Assembly: GCF_023716925.1 (NCBI RefSeq)
Contig: NZ_JAMQQG010000013.1
Span: 1-45,537 of the forward strand
DNA from: Frankia sp. R82
GTDB lineage: Bacteria; Actinomycetota; Actinomycetes; Frankiales; Frankiaceae
Length of the DNA: 45,537 nt
Reading direction: 5' to 3'
The translations under genes were made by a program, and so were the position numbers. Shown here one piece after another: positions 28,956 through 37,076 of the stretch. The notes under the pieces are model-generated. The model worked only from the letters and a program-made list of their open reading frames with translations, was not told the origin of the DNA and made no database searches. Each line of letters starts with the position of its first letter. Position 1 is the first letter of the stretch.

Positions 28956-30469
28956 GTGATCTCCCACGACGTCGCGTCGGACCGGGCACATCCGGCGAAC
29001 TGTCCCGGATCATCCCAGAGCAGGGTTGCCGTGCGCCGGGCAGCGGCGTCGCGGGCCTTCGCCGGATCGCCGAGGGCGGCGAGGTCACCGAGCGACTCCA
29101 GGCGGGCGAGGTTCTCGATGCGGAAGCGGTGCGGCAGGTCGAGGGGACTGCCGTCGACCAGCAGGGAGATCAGGGCGGTGTCGTCAGCGGGACGGTCGGG
29201 GTCGGGCTGCTCCCAGGCAGCGACACCGATGCCCGCCGCCAGCGCACCGGTGAGCTGACGGTGGGCCGGCGATCCGGGGGTGGGCAGACCGCTGATCGCG
29301 ACCGCACTGATCCGCTGGTCGGTGTCCAGTCCATAGACGCCGACCTGGGCGGCGTCTACCGCCACCGGAGCGGCGCCGCCCGCCTGCGTGAGCGCGGCCC
29401 AGCGCTGCAACCAGCGAAACCGGGCGGCGGCAGGCCAGTGCGCACGGTCAAAGCTGCGCACCACGAGGGCGTGGTCCTGCAGCAGGAGACGGCGGGTGCC
29501 ACCGACTGTGCGGCCCCACCCGGTGACGGGCAGGGCGAGCTGCTCCACCGGTAGGACGATCTCCACGGTCAGGGTGGCAAGCGCACCGGTCGGCAGCTCA
29601 CCCGCCAGGACCTCCTCGGCCTCGTCGATCACCTGGGCAGCGATCTGTTCGAACTCCTCCGGGAGCGCCGGTCGGGCCGGACCACGGTAGGGGACGCTCT
29701 CCCCCGCCCAGCCCAGCCACCAGGCCGCGCGATGCGTGCGCGCCGACCCGAGCGGTTGGAACTGCAGGCAGACCACGCAGGTGCGCCGCGCCCCGGACCA
29801 GGTGGAGAAGACAGCGGCTTCGAGCCGGGACCGGTTCAGCTGCGGGGTGAGATCCCGCTGATAGGCCAGCGCGCGCAGCCACGCCTCGACCCGGACCGCC
29901 GTGGTGGGTGTGAGCAGATCGGCGCAGCGCAGCAGGAACATCGCGTGCGGCGCCAGGGCATCCGGGGGCGGCTCCCGCCCGGCGGCCCATACGAACAGCT
30001 GCCAGGCGTCCACGCAGTGCTCGGGCGGCTGCCCCGGGCGGCAGGCCTGGCGAAACGCTCGAGTCGCCGCCTCCGCGGGGATCGCACCCAGCTCCGTGCG
30101 CAGCACCTCCCACAACTCACCAGCCTGGTCGGCGACCTCCAGGGCGTCCCATTCATCCTGCAGGTGCCGCAGGTTACGTACCAGTACCGAGTTCGGACGC
30201 AGGTCCTCGACCGCGTCGACGAGGGTCTGCACCCCGTCGTCGAGATCGTCGACGCATCCCGTCACGAACTGGAAGCACCAGTCGCGGGGAACGTCGAGCT
30301 GCGGAAGGTACAGCCGGACGCCGGCACGCCGCTCGAAACACTCCACCAACAGGGCCCGCTGGGCCAGGTCGAGCGGAGCGGCGCGGTGGTCGAGCACGTC
30401 GACGAACCCACGCAGCAACTGCGCACGCAACAGATCACGCCGCACGGACGACGATTCGCGCTGGGTCAC
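28952..30469 (-). CDS. VMAP-like protein with N-terminal effector-associated domain 2
   Basis: About 505 residues. The N-terminal 90 residues form an EAD2-like adaptor domain (GVRLYLPQLDVPRDW, LVDAVEDLRPNS), homologous to the neighbouring EAD protein. The rest matches the vWA-MoxR-associated protein (VMAP) middle and C-terminal regions (ACRPGQPPEHCVDAWQLFVW; LTVEIVLPVEQLALPVTGWG; DGSPLDLPHRFR). VMAPs work with a vWA protein and an NTPase in conflict-type signalling; here FxsT carries both. Its stop overlaps the fxsT start (ATGA). Start choice: GTG 30469 precedes the EAD2 fold and the frame upstream loses coding-like third positions; ATG 30598 or ATG 30634 (14 nt after the EAD gene) are alternatives. 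Confidence 0.78.
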   Translation of the reverse strand: MTQRESSSVRRDLLRAQLLRGFVDVLDHRAAPLDLAQRALLVECFERRAGVRLYLPQLDVPRDWCFQFVTGCVDDLDDGVQTLVDAVEDLRPNSVLVRNLRHLQDEWDALEVADQAGELWEVLRTELGAIPAEAATRAFRQACRPGQPPEHCVDAWQLFVWAAGREPPPDALAPHAMFLLRCADLLTPTTAVRVEAWLRALAYQRDLTPQLNRSRLEAAVFSTWSGARRTCVVCLQFQPLGSARTHRAAWWLGWAGESVPYRGPARPALPEEFEQIAAQVIDEAEEVLAGELPTGALATLTVEIVLPVEQLALPVTGWGRTVGGTRRLLLQDHALVVRSFDRAHWPAAARFRWLQRWAALTQAGGAAPVAVDAAQVGVYGLDTDQRISAVAISGLPTPGSPAHRQLTGALAAGIGVAAWEQPDPDRPADDTALISLLVDGSPLDLPHRFRIENLARLESLGDLAALGDPAKARDAAARRTATLLWDDPGQFAGCARSDATSWEIT

Positions 30470-30566
30470 GGCCCCCCCGGGTGCTCGCACCAGGCTCGCC
30501 GGCAGCCGCCCCTCATCGCGCAGCTCGCCGAATCTGGTGCACAGCGTAACCCGACGGACAGATCGG

Positions 30567-30579
30567 GGAGAGTCTCTCC
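30567..30579. promoter_or_regulatory. Perfect 13-bp palindrome upstream of the VMAP gene
   Basis: GGAGAGTCTCTCC has 6-bp arms around one base. It lies between the EAD gene and the preferred VMAP start. It could be an operator, or coding if VMAP starts further upstream. Confidence 0.35.
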
Positions 30580-30648
30580 TCGACTGGCCGATCGTCATCG
30601 GACGTTCCCGTTCCTCGTCGGACACCACCCTCATGAGCAGACGCTCCG

Positions 30649-31248
30649 TCAGGAGCCGTCGGTGGCGAACACGCGGTTGCCCGGAAAGGCCCTGGCTGCG
30701 GCCGCGAGGACCCGCCGACGCCCGTCGCGGATCAGCCCGTGCCCGAGCAGCCATGACACCTGCGTCCAGAAGGCAGCCGCGTCGCCCTCGGCGACCGGGA
30801 TGCGTTCCGCCGGCAGCCCGGCCGCGACCAGCAGCTGCCGCGCGCCGACCCCGGTACCGAAGATCACCGCCAGCTCACGGAGCTCGACCGGTTCCAGCTG
30901 CCGGTGCTGCTGCATCGACGCCCGGTCATCGGGTGCCTCCTCAGCCACAACGAGCCGGGCGAGCTGGCGGGACAGCCGGGAACCGGGCTGGAGATCATCC
31001 ACCGCGCGACACAGCGCGGTGAGCCCGCCCGGCTCCTGCGCCAGCTCGTGGATGAGGGCGGCGAACCACTGGTGGGGCACGTCGTACTCGGCGAGGTACA
31101 GCTCGCACCCCGGCCCAAGGTGATCGACGACGCGGTCATGCAGCAGCCGGCGGGCGGCGGCACGTTCGAACGTGGGCGCGTCAGCCAGCGCGGCCACGAT
31201 CAGCGCACGCGCGACCCGGGGGTCGTCCGCCCCGTCCTGCGTCCGCAC
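30649..31248 (-). CDS. EAD2-EAD1 adaptor protein
   Basis: A 199-residue protein made of two effector-associated domains and no effector. Residues 10-100 are EAD2-like (CELYLAEYDVPHQWFAALIH, CRAVDDLQPGS), clearly related to the first domain of the VMAP protein next door. Residues 118-195 are EAD1-like (LEPVELRELAVIFGTG, AAFWTQVSWLLGHGLI, AAARAFPGNRVF). By family logic EADs pair with like EADs, so this should bridge VMAP (through EAD2) to some EAD1-bearing effector or kinase elsewhere in the genome. GTG 31248 is the only start near the domain; the ribosome site is weak. It is the first gene of the minus-strand operon. Confidence 0.78.
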   Translation of the reverse strand: MRTQDGADDPRVARALIVAALADAPTFERAAARRLLHDRVVDHLGPGCELYLAEYDVPHQWFAALIHELAQEPGGLTALCRAVDDLQPGSRLSRQLARLVVAEEAPDDRASMQQHRQLEPVELRELAVIFGTGVGARQLLVAAGLPAERIPVAEGDAAAFWTQVSWLLGHGLIRDGRRRVLAAAARAFPGNRVFATDGS

Positions 31249-31358
31249 CTCGCCCCCGCTCCAGGCGTTCGGAAACCACCTCGCCGCGACCCCCAGCCCC
31301 CACCGGTGCCGTCGTCCGAGGCTCGACAGGCAGCCCTGCCGTCACCCGAGTTCCCCCG

Positions 31359-31370
31359 ATAATGCATTAT
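31359..31370. promoter_or_regulatory. AT-rich perfect palindrome ATAATGCATTAT, promoter/operator of the EAD-VMAP-fxsT operon
   Basis: This 12-bp perfect palindrome stands out from its GC-rich surroundings. It lies 111 bp upstream of the EAD gene, and the minus strand reads CATAATGCATTATCGG, giving plausible -10 hexamers. It could be both promoter and operator. Confidence 0.45.
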
Positions 31371-31428
31371 GCGACTGATCCGCCACCCGGCGGGTCACCT
31401 TCGGGTGGGAGCCGGCCGTCGGCTGGGA

Positions 31429-31447
31429 GACCGTCGGGGTGACGGTC
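31429..31447. terminator. Hairpin at the end of the GH16 gene
   Basis: GACCGTC and GACGGTC form a perfect 7-bp stem around GGGGT, overlapping the GH16 stop. A second small hairpin, CACCTTCGGGTG, lies at about 31397-31408. Together they could end transcription before the EAD operon promoter. Confidence 0.4.
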
Positions 31448-33032
31448 AGGCGCGTTGGTAGACGCGCAGGTAGTCGATGTCCATGCTGGCGGGGAACGGG
31501 GTACTCGCGTCCACCCCGCCGCCGAGGGGACCCCAGCTTCCGCCGACGCTGAAGTTGGCGATGACGTAGAACGGGGTGTTCTTCACCGCACCCGGATCGC
31601 TGACGGTGCGACCCATCTTCTTTCCATCGACATACCAGGTCAGGCCGTCGGGCTCCCAGTCCAGGCCGAAGACGTGCCAGCCGGCGGACGCGTCGGAGAT
31701 CGTCGCCTGCTGCGGGGAGCAGGGGTGACCGCATTCGCCGCCACCGCCACCCCAGTGGGCGGTGAAGTGGTACTCGGACGGATTGTTGCCGGGGATCTCG
31801 AAGACGTCCATCTCGCCGGTGTCGGGCCAGCCGGCGCCGCCGGTGGTCCCTGCGGGCAGCTGCCACATCGACGGCCAGAACCCGTTGCCGCGGGGAATGC
31901 GGACGCGGCCCTCGTAGTAGCCGTAGGTGTAGGAGAAGGGCTGGTAACCGGCCGGGGCGGGGCCGAAGGAGGCCGGCCACGGACCGGTGCTGACCATGCC
32001 GGAGTGGATCTGCCCGCCGGCGTCCCGGGTGGCGCTCAGGTGCAGCGCGCCGTCGGCCACGCGGACGTTGGCGTTGTCCGTCGCGGCGGTGTTGAAGATC
32101 TCCTTCTCGTTGTTCCACGGCAGGCACAGGGAACGGAAGCTCGGATTGCACAGCTGCCACTTCGTCCGGTCCAGCGCGGTGCCGTCGAAGTCGTCGCCGA
32201 GGACGAGCTTCCAGCCCCGACCCCCCGGGCTGACCGGCCCGACCGGCTGGGGTGCCCCACCCCCGGTGGCGGCCAGCGGCGCCCCGCTCGTCGATGGCGC
32301 GACGGGCGTGGACGCCGCCGGGGACGCCTCGGAGCTGGCGGCGGTGGCGGCGGGCGTCGCACCCGGAGCCAACGACGGAGCCGACGGCGAGGCCGGGGAG
32401 GACGTCGAGGGCGAGGGCATGGGCGACGACGGAGTGGGTGCGGAGGAGGCGGTGGACGGCGAGGTCGTGGCGTGCGGGGCGGCGGTGGGCACGGTCACCG
32501 CGAGGGTGCTCGTGGCGCTCGTCGGGCCCGAGGTGGCGGTGACGGTGACGGATCCGTCGTAGCCCGCGGGCAGCAGGAAGCCGACGATCAGGCGCCCGTC
32601 GGCGTCGGTGCGCGTCGTCGTGCTGCCCCGCAGGCCGGTGGCCGTCGCGGTCAGCTCGATCGGGGCCTGTACCGGAAAGCCGCGCGCCGCGACGAGCACG
32701 ATGTCCTGCTCGAACACCACCAGGCGGAGCCGGGGCGCCGACGCGTCCACCCCCGCGGACGGCGAGGCCGATCCCGCCGACGGCGAGCTCGACGTCTGCG
32801 TCGACACCGATGCCTCTGCCGATGTGCCCGTCGACGCGGGAACGTCCATGGGCTCTGCCGGCGGCTGTGCGGCGGGCACGGCAGCCGGGGTGGGCACGGC
32901 GGTCGCGGCGTCGGGGGATCCGGCCCCGTGGTGCGCCCGCGACGTCGCGTCGGCAGCCGGCGCCAACCCGAAGGCAAGGGTGACGGCGGCGACTACTGCG
33001 AGCATTACTGGACGACCCAGCCGTATCGCCAT
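31446..33032 (-). CDS. Secreted glycoside hydrolase family 16 (endo-beta-glucanase type)
   Basis: A 528-residue exported enzyme. An N-terminal signal peptide (basic start, VMLAVVAAVTLAFGLAPA) is followed by a Ser/Pro/Thr-rich linker, an Ig-like domain (about 100-195: VAARGFPVQAPIELTATATG, GSVTVTATSGP), a second linker, and the GH16 domain (about 290-528). The active-site motif is GEMDVFE, with nucleophile Glu407, helper Asp409 and acid/base Glu412, all present, in the bulged laminarinase arrangement. Substrate is probably a beta-1,3(-1,4)-glucan. ATG 33032 starts the signal peptide; there is no ribosome site, but TACCAT lies 6 nt upstream, fitting a leaderless transcript. It is upstream of and codirectional with the EAD operon, probably unrelated in function. 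Confidence 0.92.
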   Translation of the reverse strand: MAIRLGRPVMLAVVAAVTLAFGLAPAADATSRAHHGAGSPDAATAVPTPAAVPAAQPPAEPMDVPASTGTSAEASVSTQTSSSPSAGSASPSAGVDASAPRLRLVVFEQDIVLVAARGFPVQAPIELTATATGLRGSTTTRTDADGRLIVGFLLPAGYDGSVTVTATSGPTSATSTLAVTVPTAAPHATTSPSTASSAPTPSSPMPSPSTSSPASPSAPSLAPGATPAATAASSEASPAASTPVAPSTSGAPLAATGGGAPQPVGPVSPGGRGWKLVLGDDFDGTALDRTKWQLCNPSFRSLCLPWNNEKEIFNTAATDNANVRVADGALHLSATRDAGGQIHSGMVSTGPWPASFGPAPAGYQPFSYTYGYYEGRVRIPRGNGFWPSMWQLPAGTTGGAGWPDTGEMDVFEIPGNNPSEYHFTAHWGGGGGECGHPCSPQQATISDASAGWHVFGLDWEPDGLTWYVDGKKMGRTVSDPGAVKNTPFYVIANFSVGGSWGPLGGGVDASTPFPASMDIDYLRVYQRA

Positions 33033-33038
33033 GAGCGC

Positions 33039-33044
33039 ATGGTA
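33039..33044 (-). promoter_or_regulatory. Candidate -10 element of a leaderless GH16 transcript
   Basis: On the minus strand TACCAT lies exactly 6 nt before the ATG; no Shine-Dalgarno is present. Confidence 0.4.
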
Positions 33045-33326
33045 AACGGCAGGGCGCTCAGTGCATATGACTCGATGGCCTGTAGGATTTCTGTTGTGAA
33101 AACGCCGTTCGCCTGGTTCGTCGGCGGACGGTGGCAGTTCAACAATCCCCGCCTTGATCGAAGCGATCTGCCCGTTGTCGGCAGACCGTCCTTCTGACGC
33201 ACCCGGTCGTCCCACCCTCTTTCGCCTACCCCCGCACGTTCGCCTACCCCCACCCGGGGCCGACCTGCGGCCACCCCGGTGTGGGTGGGCCTTCGTCCAC
33301 TCCGTCCGGAGCGGGCTTTCCACTGC

Positions 33327-35111
33327 TCACCCAAGGGCCGGTTCCTCCTCCCCCGGTTCGGGGCTGACCTGGGGGTTGTCGGCGCGCAGACGCCAGCCGC
33401 CGGCCCGGTCACGTTCGCGCCAGAACGCGGCGTAACGGCCGTCCCGGGCGAGCAGCTCGGCGTGGGATCCGGATTCGACGACCCGCCCGTCGGCCAGCAC
33501 CGCGATCTGGTCGGCCCGCACGACCGTGTTCAGCCGGTGCGCGATGACCAGCACCGTCCGCTCGGCGGCGAGTTCCGCCAGGGCCTCGTGCACCGCGGCC
33601 TCGTTCTCCGGGTCGAGGGACGCGGTGGCCTCGTCGAGCAGCACGATCGGCGCGTCCCGGCACAGGGCGCGGGCGATGGCGACCCGCTGGCGTTCCCCGC
33701 CGGAGAGCAGCCGGCCGCCCTCGCCCACGCGGGCGGCCCAGCCGTTCGGCAGCCGGGCGACGACGGTGTCGACCCTGGCCCGGCGGGCGGCGTCGCGGAC
33801 CTGGGCGTCGGTGGCGTCGGGGTTGCCGAAGCGGATGTTGTCCTCGACGGTGCCGTCGAAGAGGTAGACGTCCTGGAAGACGAACGCGAGGTGGCGCAGC
33901 AGCGTGGCGCCGGGCAGCTCGCGGACGTCGACGCCGCCGACGCGCACCGATCCGGAGGCGACGTCGTGGAAGCGGGCGATGAGCCTGGTGACCGTGGTCT
34001 TGCCGCCGCCGGAGACGCCGACGAGTGCCGTGGTCCGCCCGGCGGGAATCGACAGGGTCAGCCCGCGCAGCACCTCGGGTCCGTCGGGGTAGGCGAAGTG
34101 GACGTCGACGAGGTCGACCCCGGCATGGGTGATCCGGCTGACGGCGGCGTCCGGGGGTGGTTCGGGCAGTGGGGCGACGGTGAGCAGGCCGTCGATGCGG
34201 GCGGCGGACGACTCGGTGCCCCGCAGGGCCGCGCCGAGTCCGACCAGGGCGTCCAGCGGGCGCAGCAGGCTGATGCCGAGGACGACCAGCGCGATCATCC
34301 GCTCCGGGCCGAGCGCGTCGTGGGTGGTCAGGGCGACCCCGGTGAACAGCAGGGCGGTGAACGCCAGCTGCAGGCCGAGCTCCCCCAGGTACTCACCGGG
34401 CAGTGCGGCGACGATCTGGCGGCGGGCCGAGCGGTGCTGGGCGGTCAGGGCCCGGTCCAGCTCGGCGCGCCCGGCGGCGCTCTGGCCGGCGGCGCGCAGG
34501 GTCGGCTGGGCACCGGCGAACTCGACCAGCCGGGTGCCGGCATCCGTCGTCGCGGCGTGCTCGAGGGCCTCGGCGCGGGCGGTCAGACGTCGCGCGAGGG
34601 TGAGCGCGACGAGCACCAGGGGGATGGCGGCCAGGGCGGCGAACCCGATCCGCCAGTCGTAGGCGAACAGGAACACCGCGACGGTCGCCGGGGTCAGAAT
34701 CGCCCCGAGCAGCGCCTGGGCGAGAAAGACGATGTTCGCCACCCGGGCCACGTCGGCGGTGACCAGCTGCGGGACGACCCCGGCGCCGCCGGCGTCGAAC
34801 CAGCCCAGGGGCAGGGTCAGGAGTGTGTCGCCGAGCCGGGTGTACAGATCGCGCCGCCAGGCGGTGGACAGCCGCAGTGCCCGCGAGCCCAGGTAGTAGT
34901 GCGCCCACCAGCCGACGACCGCCGCCACGGCCATCGGGATCACCCAGCGTCCGGCGGTGGCGGTGTGCCCGCGCAGCAACGCGGTCAGCAGCGGGGCGAG
35001 CACCCCGAACGCCACTCCCTCGGCGACGGCGTACCCGCCGATCGCCACCAGATAGCGGCGCAGCGGCGCCCGCTGATCCGCGGGCACCAGCCCGCGCAGC
35101 GCGCCCCTCAT
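33327..35111 (-). CDS. ABC transporter, fused membrane and ATPase domains (second half-transporter)
   Basis: A 594-residue half-transporter: six membrane segments in the first 330 residues, then the ATPase with Walker A GVSGGGKTT, signature LSGGERQRVAIARAL, Walker B IVLLDEATASLDP and the H-loop VIAHRLN. It pairs with the upstream gene, whose stop it overlaps (ATGA), to form a heterodimer. The exporter-type fold with iron-box control recalls the YbtPQ/IrtAB siderophore importers; no siderophore-reductase domain is present. ATG 35111 is chosen because of the overlap. Confidence 0.9.
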   Translation of the reverse strand: MRGALRGLVPADQRAPLRRYLVAIGGYAVAEGVAFGVLAPLLTALLRGHTATAGRWVIPMAVAAVVGWWAHYYLGSRALRLSTAWRRDLYTRLGDTLLTLPLGWFDAGGAGVVPQLVTADVARVANIVFLAQALLGAILTPATVAVFLFAYDWRIGFAALAAIPLVLVALTLARRLTARAEALEHAATTDAGTRLVEFAGAQPTLRAAGQSAAGRAELDRALTAQHRSARRQIVAALPGEYLGELGLQLAFTALLFTGVALTTHDALGPERMIALVVLGISLLRPLDALVGLGAALRGTESSAARIDGLLTVAPLPEPPPDAAVSRITHAGVDLVDVHFAYPDGPEVLRGLTLSIPAGRTTALVGVSGGGKTTVTRLIARFHDVASGSVRVGGVDVRELPGATLLRHLAFVFQDVYLFDGTVEDNIRFGNPDATDAQVRDAARRARVDTVVARLPNGWAARVGEGGRLLSGGERQRVAIARALCRDAPIVLLDEATASLDPENEAAVHEALAELAAERTVLVIAHRLNTVVRADQIAVLADGRVVESGSHAELLARDGRYAAFWRERDRAGGWRLRADNPQVSPEPGEEEPALG

Positions 35112-36883
35112 CGCCGGCCCCCCTGCTGGGCGGCCCACAGCGCGGCGTAGCGTCCGCCGGCGGCCAGCAGGTCGGCGTGGCGGCCCTGCTCGACCACCCG
35201 GCCGTTGTCGAGGACGAGAATCTGATCCACCTCGGTGATCGTGTAGAGCCGGTGGGCGATGACGAGCAGGGTGCGTCCGACGGCGAGGGCGGCCAGCGCG
35301 TCCTGGATCTGGGCCTCGGAGTCGGGATCGGCGAAGGCGGTGGCCTCGTCGAGCAGGATGATCGGGGTGTCGGCGAGCAGCGTGCGGGCGATCGCGACCC
35401 GCTGTGCCTCCCCGCCGGACAGGTGTGCGTCCACGCCGACGACCGAGTCGTAGCCGCGTGGCAGGGCGCGGATGCGCTCGTCGATCGCGGCGGCCCGGGC
35501 GGCGGCGTGTACGGCGTCGTCGCCGGCCGCCGGGACGGCGAGCGCGACGTTGTCCCGGATCGAGCGTTCCAGCAGCACCGAGTCCTGCAGCAGGAAGGCG
35601 ACGCGGCGGTAGAGCTCGTCGCGGGTGAGCTCGCGCAGGTCGACCCCGCCGAGGCGGATGGCGCCGCCGGTGACGTCGGCGAAGCGGGCCAGCAGCATCG
35701 CCAGCGTCGACTTGCCGGCACCCGACGGCCCGACCAGCGCCGTCACCGTGCCCGGGGCCAGCGTCGCGCTCACCCCGTGCAGGACGGCGTGGCCGTCCGG
35801 ATAACCGAAGTGGACGTCGTCGAGGTCGACGGTCAGCGGGGTGCCCGGGGTGCGGGCCCGGTCGGGTTCGACGGCGGGCTGCGGCGGCTCGCGCAGCAGC
35901 GCGGTGATCCGCCCGGCCGCGTCCCGGGCGGATTCACGCAGGTCCTGCGCCAGGTAGATCGGGGTGAGCTGTTCGAACAGGCCCACGCCGAGCAGGGCGA
36001 AGGCGACCAGGTCAACCGGGTCGGACCAGCCGGCGCCGACCAGCGCCACCCCGAGCCCGGTCACCACGAACACCACGGTGGACGGCGCCACCGTCGCCCG
36101 GGCCACCCCACGCGGGCGCAGGAAGATCCGCTGAGCCTGCTCGTCGGCGTCAACGTAGGCGGCGGCCGCGGCGCGAAACCGCGGGGCGTGCCCGTCGCGG
36201 GCGAAGGCCTTCAGCTCGGCGATGCCGCGCACGGTCTCCAGCACCGCCGCGCCCAGTTCGGTGCTCGCCGCGGCCATCCGCGCCCGCTGGTCGCCCGCGC
36301 GCACGGCCAGCCACATCCGGATGGCCTGGGCCAGTGCCACCAGGCCCATCGTGACCAGCGCCAACGGCCAGTCGACCCACAGCAGGTAGCCGACGACGAC
36401 CACCGGCCCGGCGATCGCCGCCGCGAGATCCGCCCGGGCGTGGGCGATCGCATGGTGCAGGGTGGCCACGTCGTCCTGCACGACCGAACGCACCTGCCCG
36501 GACACCCCACCGGCGAACCAGCTCAGCGGCAGCGCGCCGAGCTGCCCGGTGAGGCGCCGGCGCAGCAGATGGGCGAGGTCGGCGTCGGCGAGATGGCTGA
36601 GCAGGCCGGCCACGGCGTACAGCACGAGCCGGGCGAACAGCAGGCCGACGGCCAGCCAGGCAAGCCCCCACACCGGCCGGCCACCGCCGCCGCCGCCGGT
36701 ACCACCGGTGCCCCCGCCGTCCAGCAGCCGCCGGGCGATCTCCACCAACACGACCGCCGGGGTCACCGCCAGCACCGCGGCCAGCGCCTGCAGCACCGCG
36801 GCCACCGTGATCCGGGTCCGCACCGGCCGCCGCAGCGCGGCCAGCTCCTGCCCCGGACGCAGGTCCGCGACGTCTATCGCCAT
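35108..36883 (-). CDS. ABC transporter, fused membrane and ATPase domains (first half-transporter, iron-regulated)
   Basis: A 591-residue half-transporter and first gene of the pair. Membrane segments occupy the first 320 residues; a Gly-rich patch (GGTGGTGGGGGG) follows the first of them. The ATPase has Walker A GPSGAGKSTL, signature LSGGEAQRVAIARTL, Walker B IILLDEATAFADPD and the H-loop VIAHRLY. Asymmetry between the two ATPases (ATAFADPD here, ATASLDPE in the partner) is typical of heterodimers. An IdeR/DmdR1-type box lies 48 bp upstream of ATG 36883, so expression should rise in iron shortage. The likely job is ferric-siderophore import; drug or siderophore export cannot be excluded. Confidence 0.9.
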   Translation of the reverse strand: MAIDVADLRPGQELAALRRPVRTRITVAAVLQALAAVLAVTPAVVLVEIARRLLDGGGTGGTGGGGGGRPVWGLAWLAVGLLFARLVLYAVAGLLSHLADADLAHLLRRRLTGQLGALPLSWFAGGVSGQVRSVVQDDVATLHHAIAHARADLAAAIAGPVVVVGYLLWVDWPLALVTMGLVALAQAIRMWLAVRAGDQRARMAAASTELGAAVLETVRGIAELKAFARDGHAPRFRAAAAAYVDADEQAQRIFLRPRGVARATVAPSTVVFVVTGLGVALVGAGWSDPVDLVAFALLGVGLFEQLTPIYLAQDLRESARDAAGRITALLREPPQPAVEPDRARTPGTPLTVDLDDVHFGYPDGHAVLHGVSATLAPGTVTALVGPSGAGKSTLAMLLARFADVTGGAIRLGGVDLRELTRDELYRRVAFLLQDSVLLERSIRDNVALAVPAAGDDAVHAAARAAAIDERIRALPRGYDSVVGVDAHLSGGEAQRVAIARTLLADTPIILLDEATAFADPDSEAQIQDALAALAVGRTLLVIAHRLYTITEVDQILVLDNGRVVEQGRHADLLAAGGRYAALWAAQQGGRR

Positions 36884-36930
36884 CCCAAACCCTCGCCCAT
36901 GCCGTCCCCTCTCCCAAACCGGACCGATGA

Positions 36931-36949
36931 ATAGGTTAGGCTAACCTAA
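36931..36949. promoter_or_regulatory. IdeR/DmdR1-type iron box
   Basis: The site matches the known 19-bp iron-regulator consensus TTAGGTTAGGCTAACCTAA at 18 of 19 positions (only the first base differs) and is an inverted repeat. It lies 48 bp before the first ABC gene. An iron-loaded DtxR-family repressor should shut this operon off. Confidence 0.92.
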
Positions 36950-36983
36950 CTCCTAAGGTCATGGTTCGTCCGCGGAGCCGGTC

Positions 36984-37022
36984 GCCAGGCGGCCAGGCGG
37001 CCAGGCGGCCAGGCGGCCAGGA
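36984..37022. repeat. 8-bp tandem repeat (GCCAGGCG), nearly five copies
   Basis: A perfect array of GCCAGGCG units lies between the AraC gene and the iron box. Unlike most repeats in the window the period is not a multiple of three, in keeping with a noncoding place. Confidence 0.85.
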
Positions 37023-37076
37023 CGAGCCGATCGGTGGACGGCCGGCGGCGAGCCGGTCAGCGGACCGCAGCGGACG

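Noticed and set aside
33279-36934. Two long plus-strand frames opposite the ABC transporter pair
   Set aside because: Both are antisense shadows of clear ABC transporter genes with intact Walker motifs on the minus strand.
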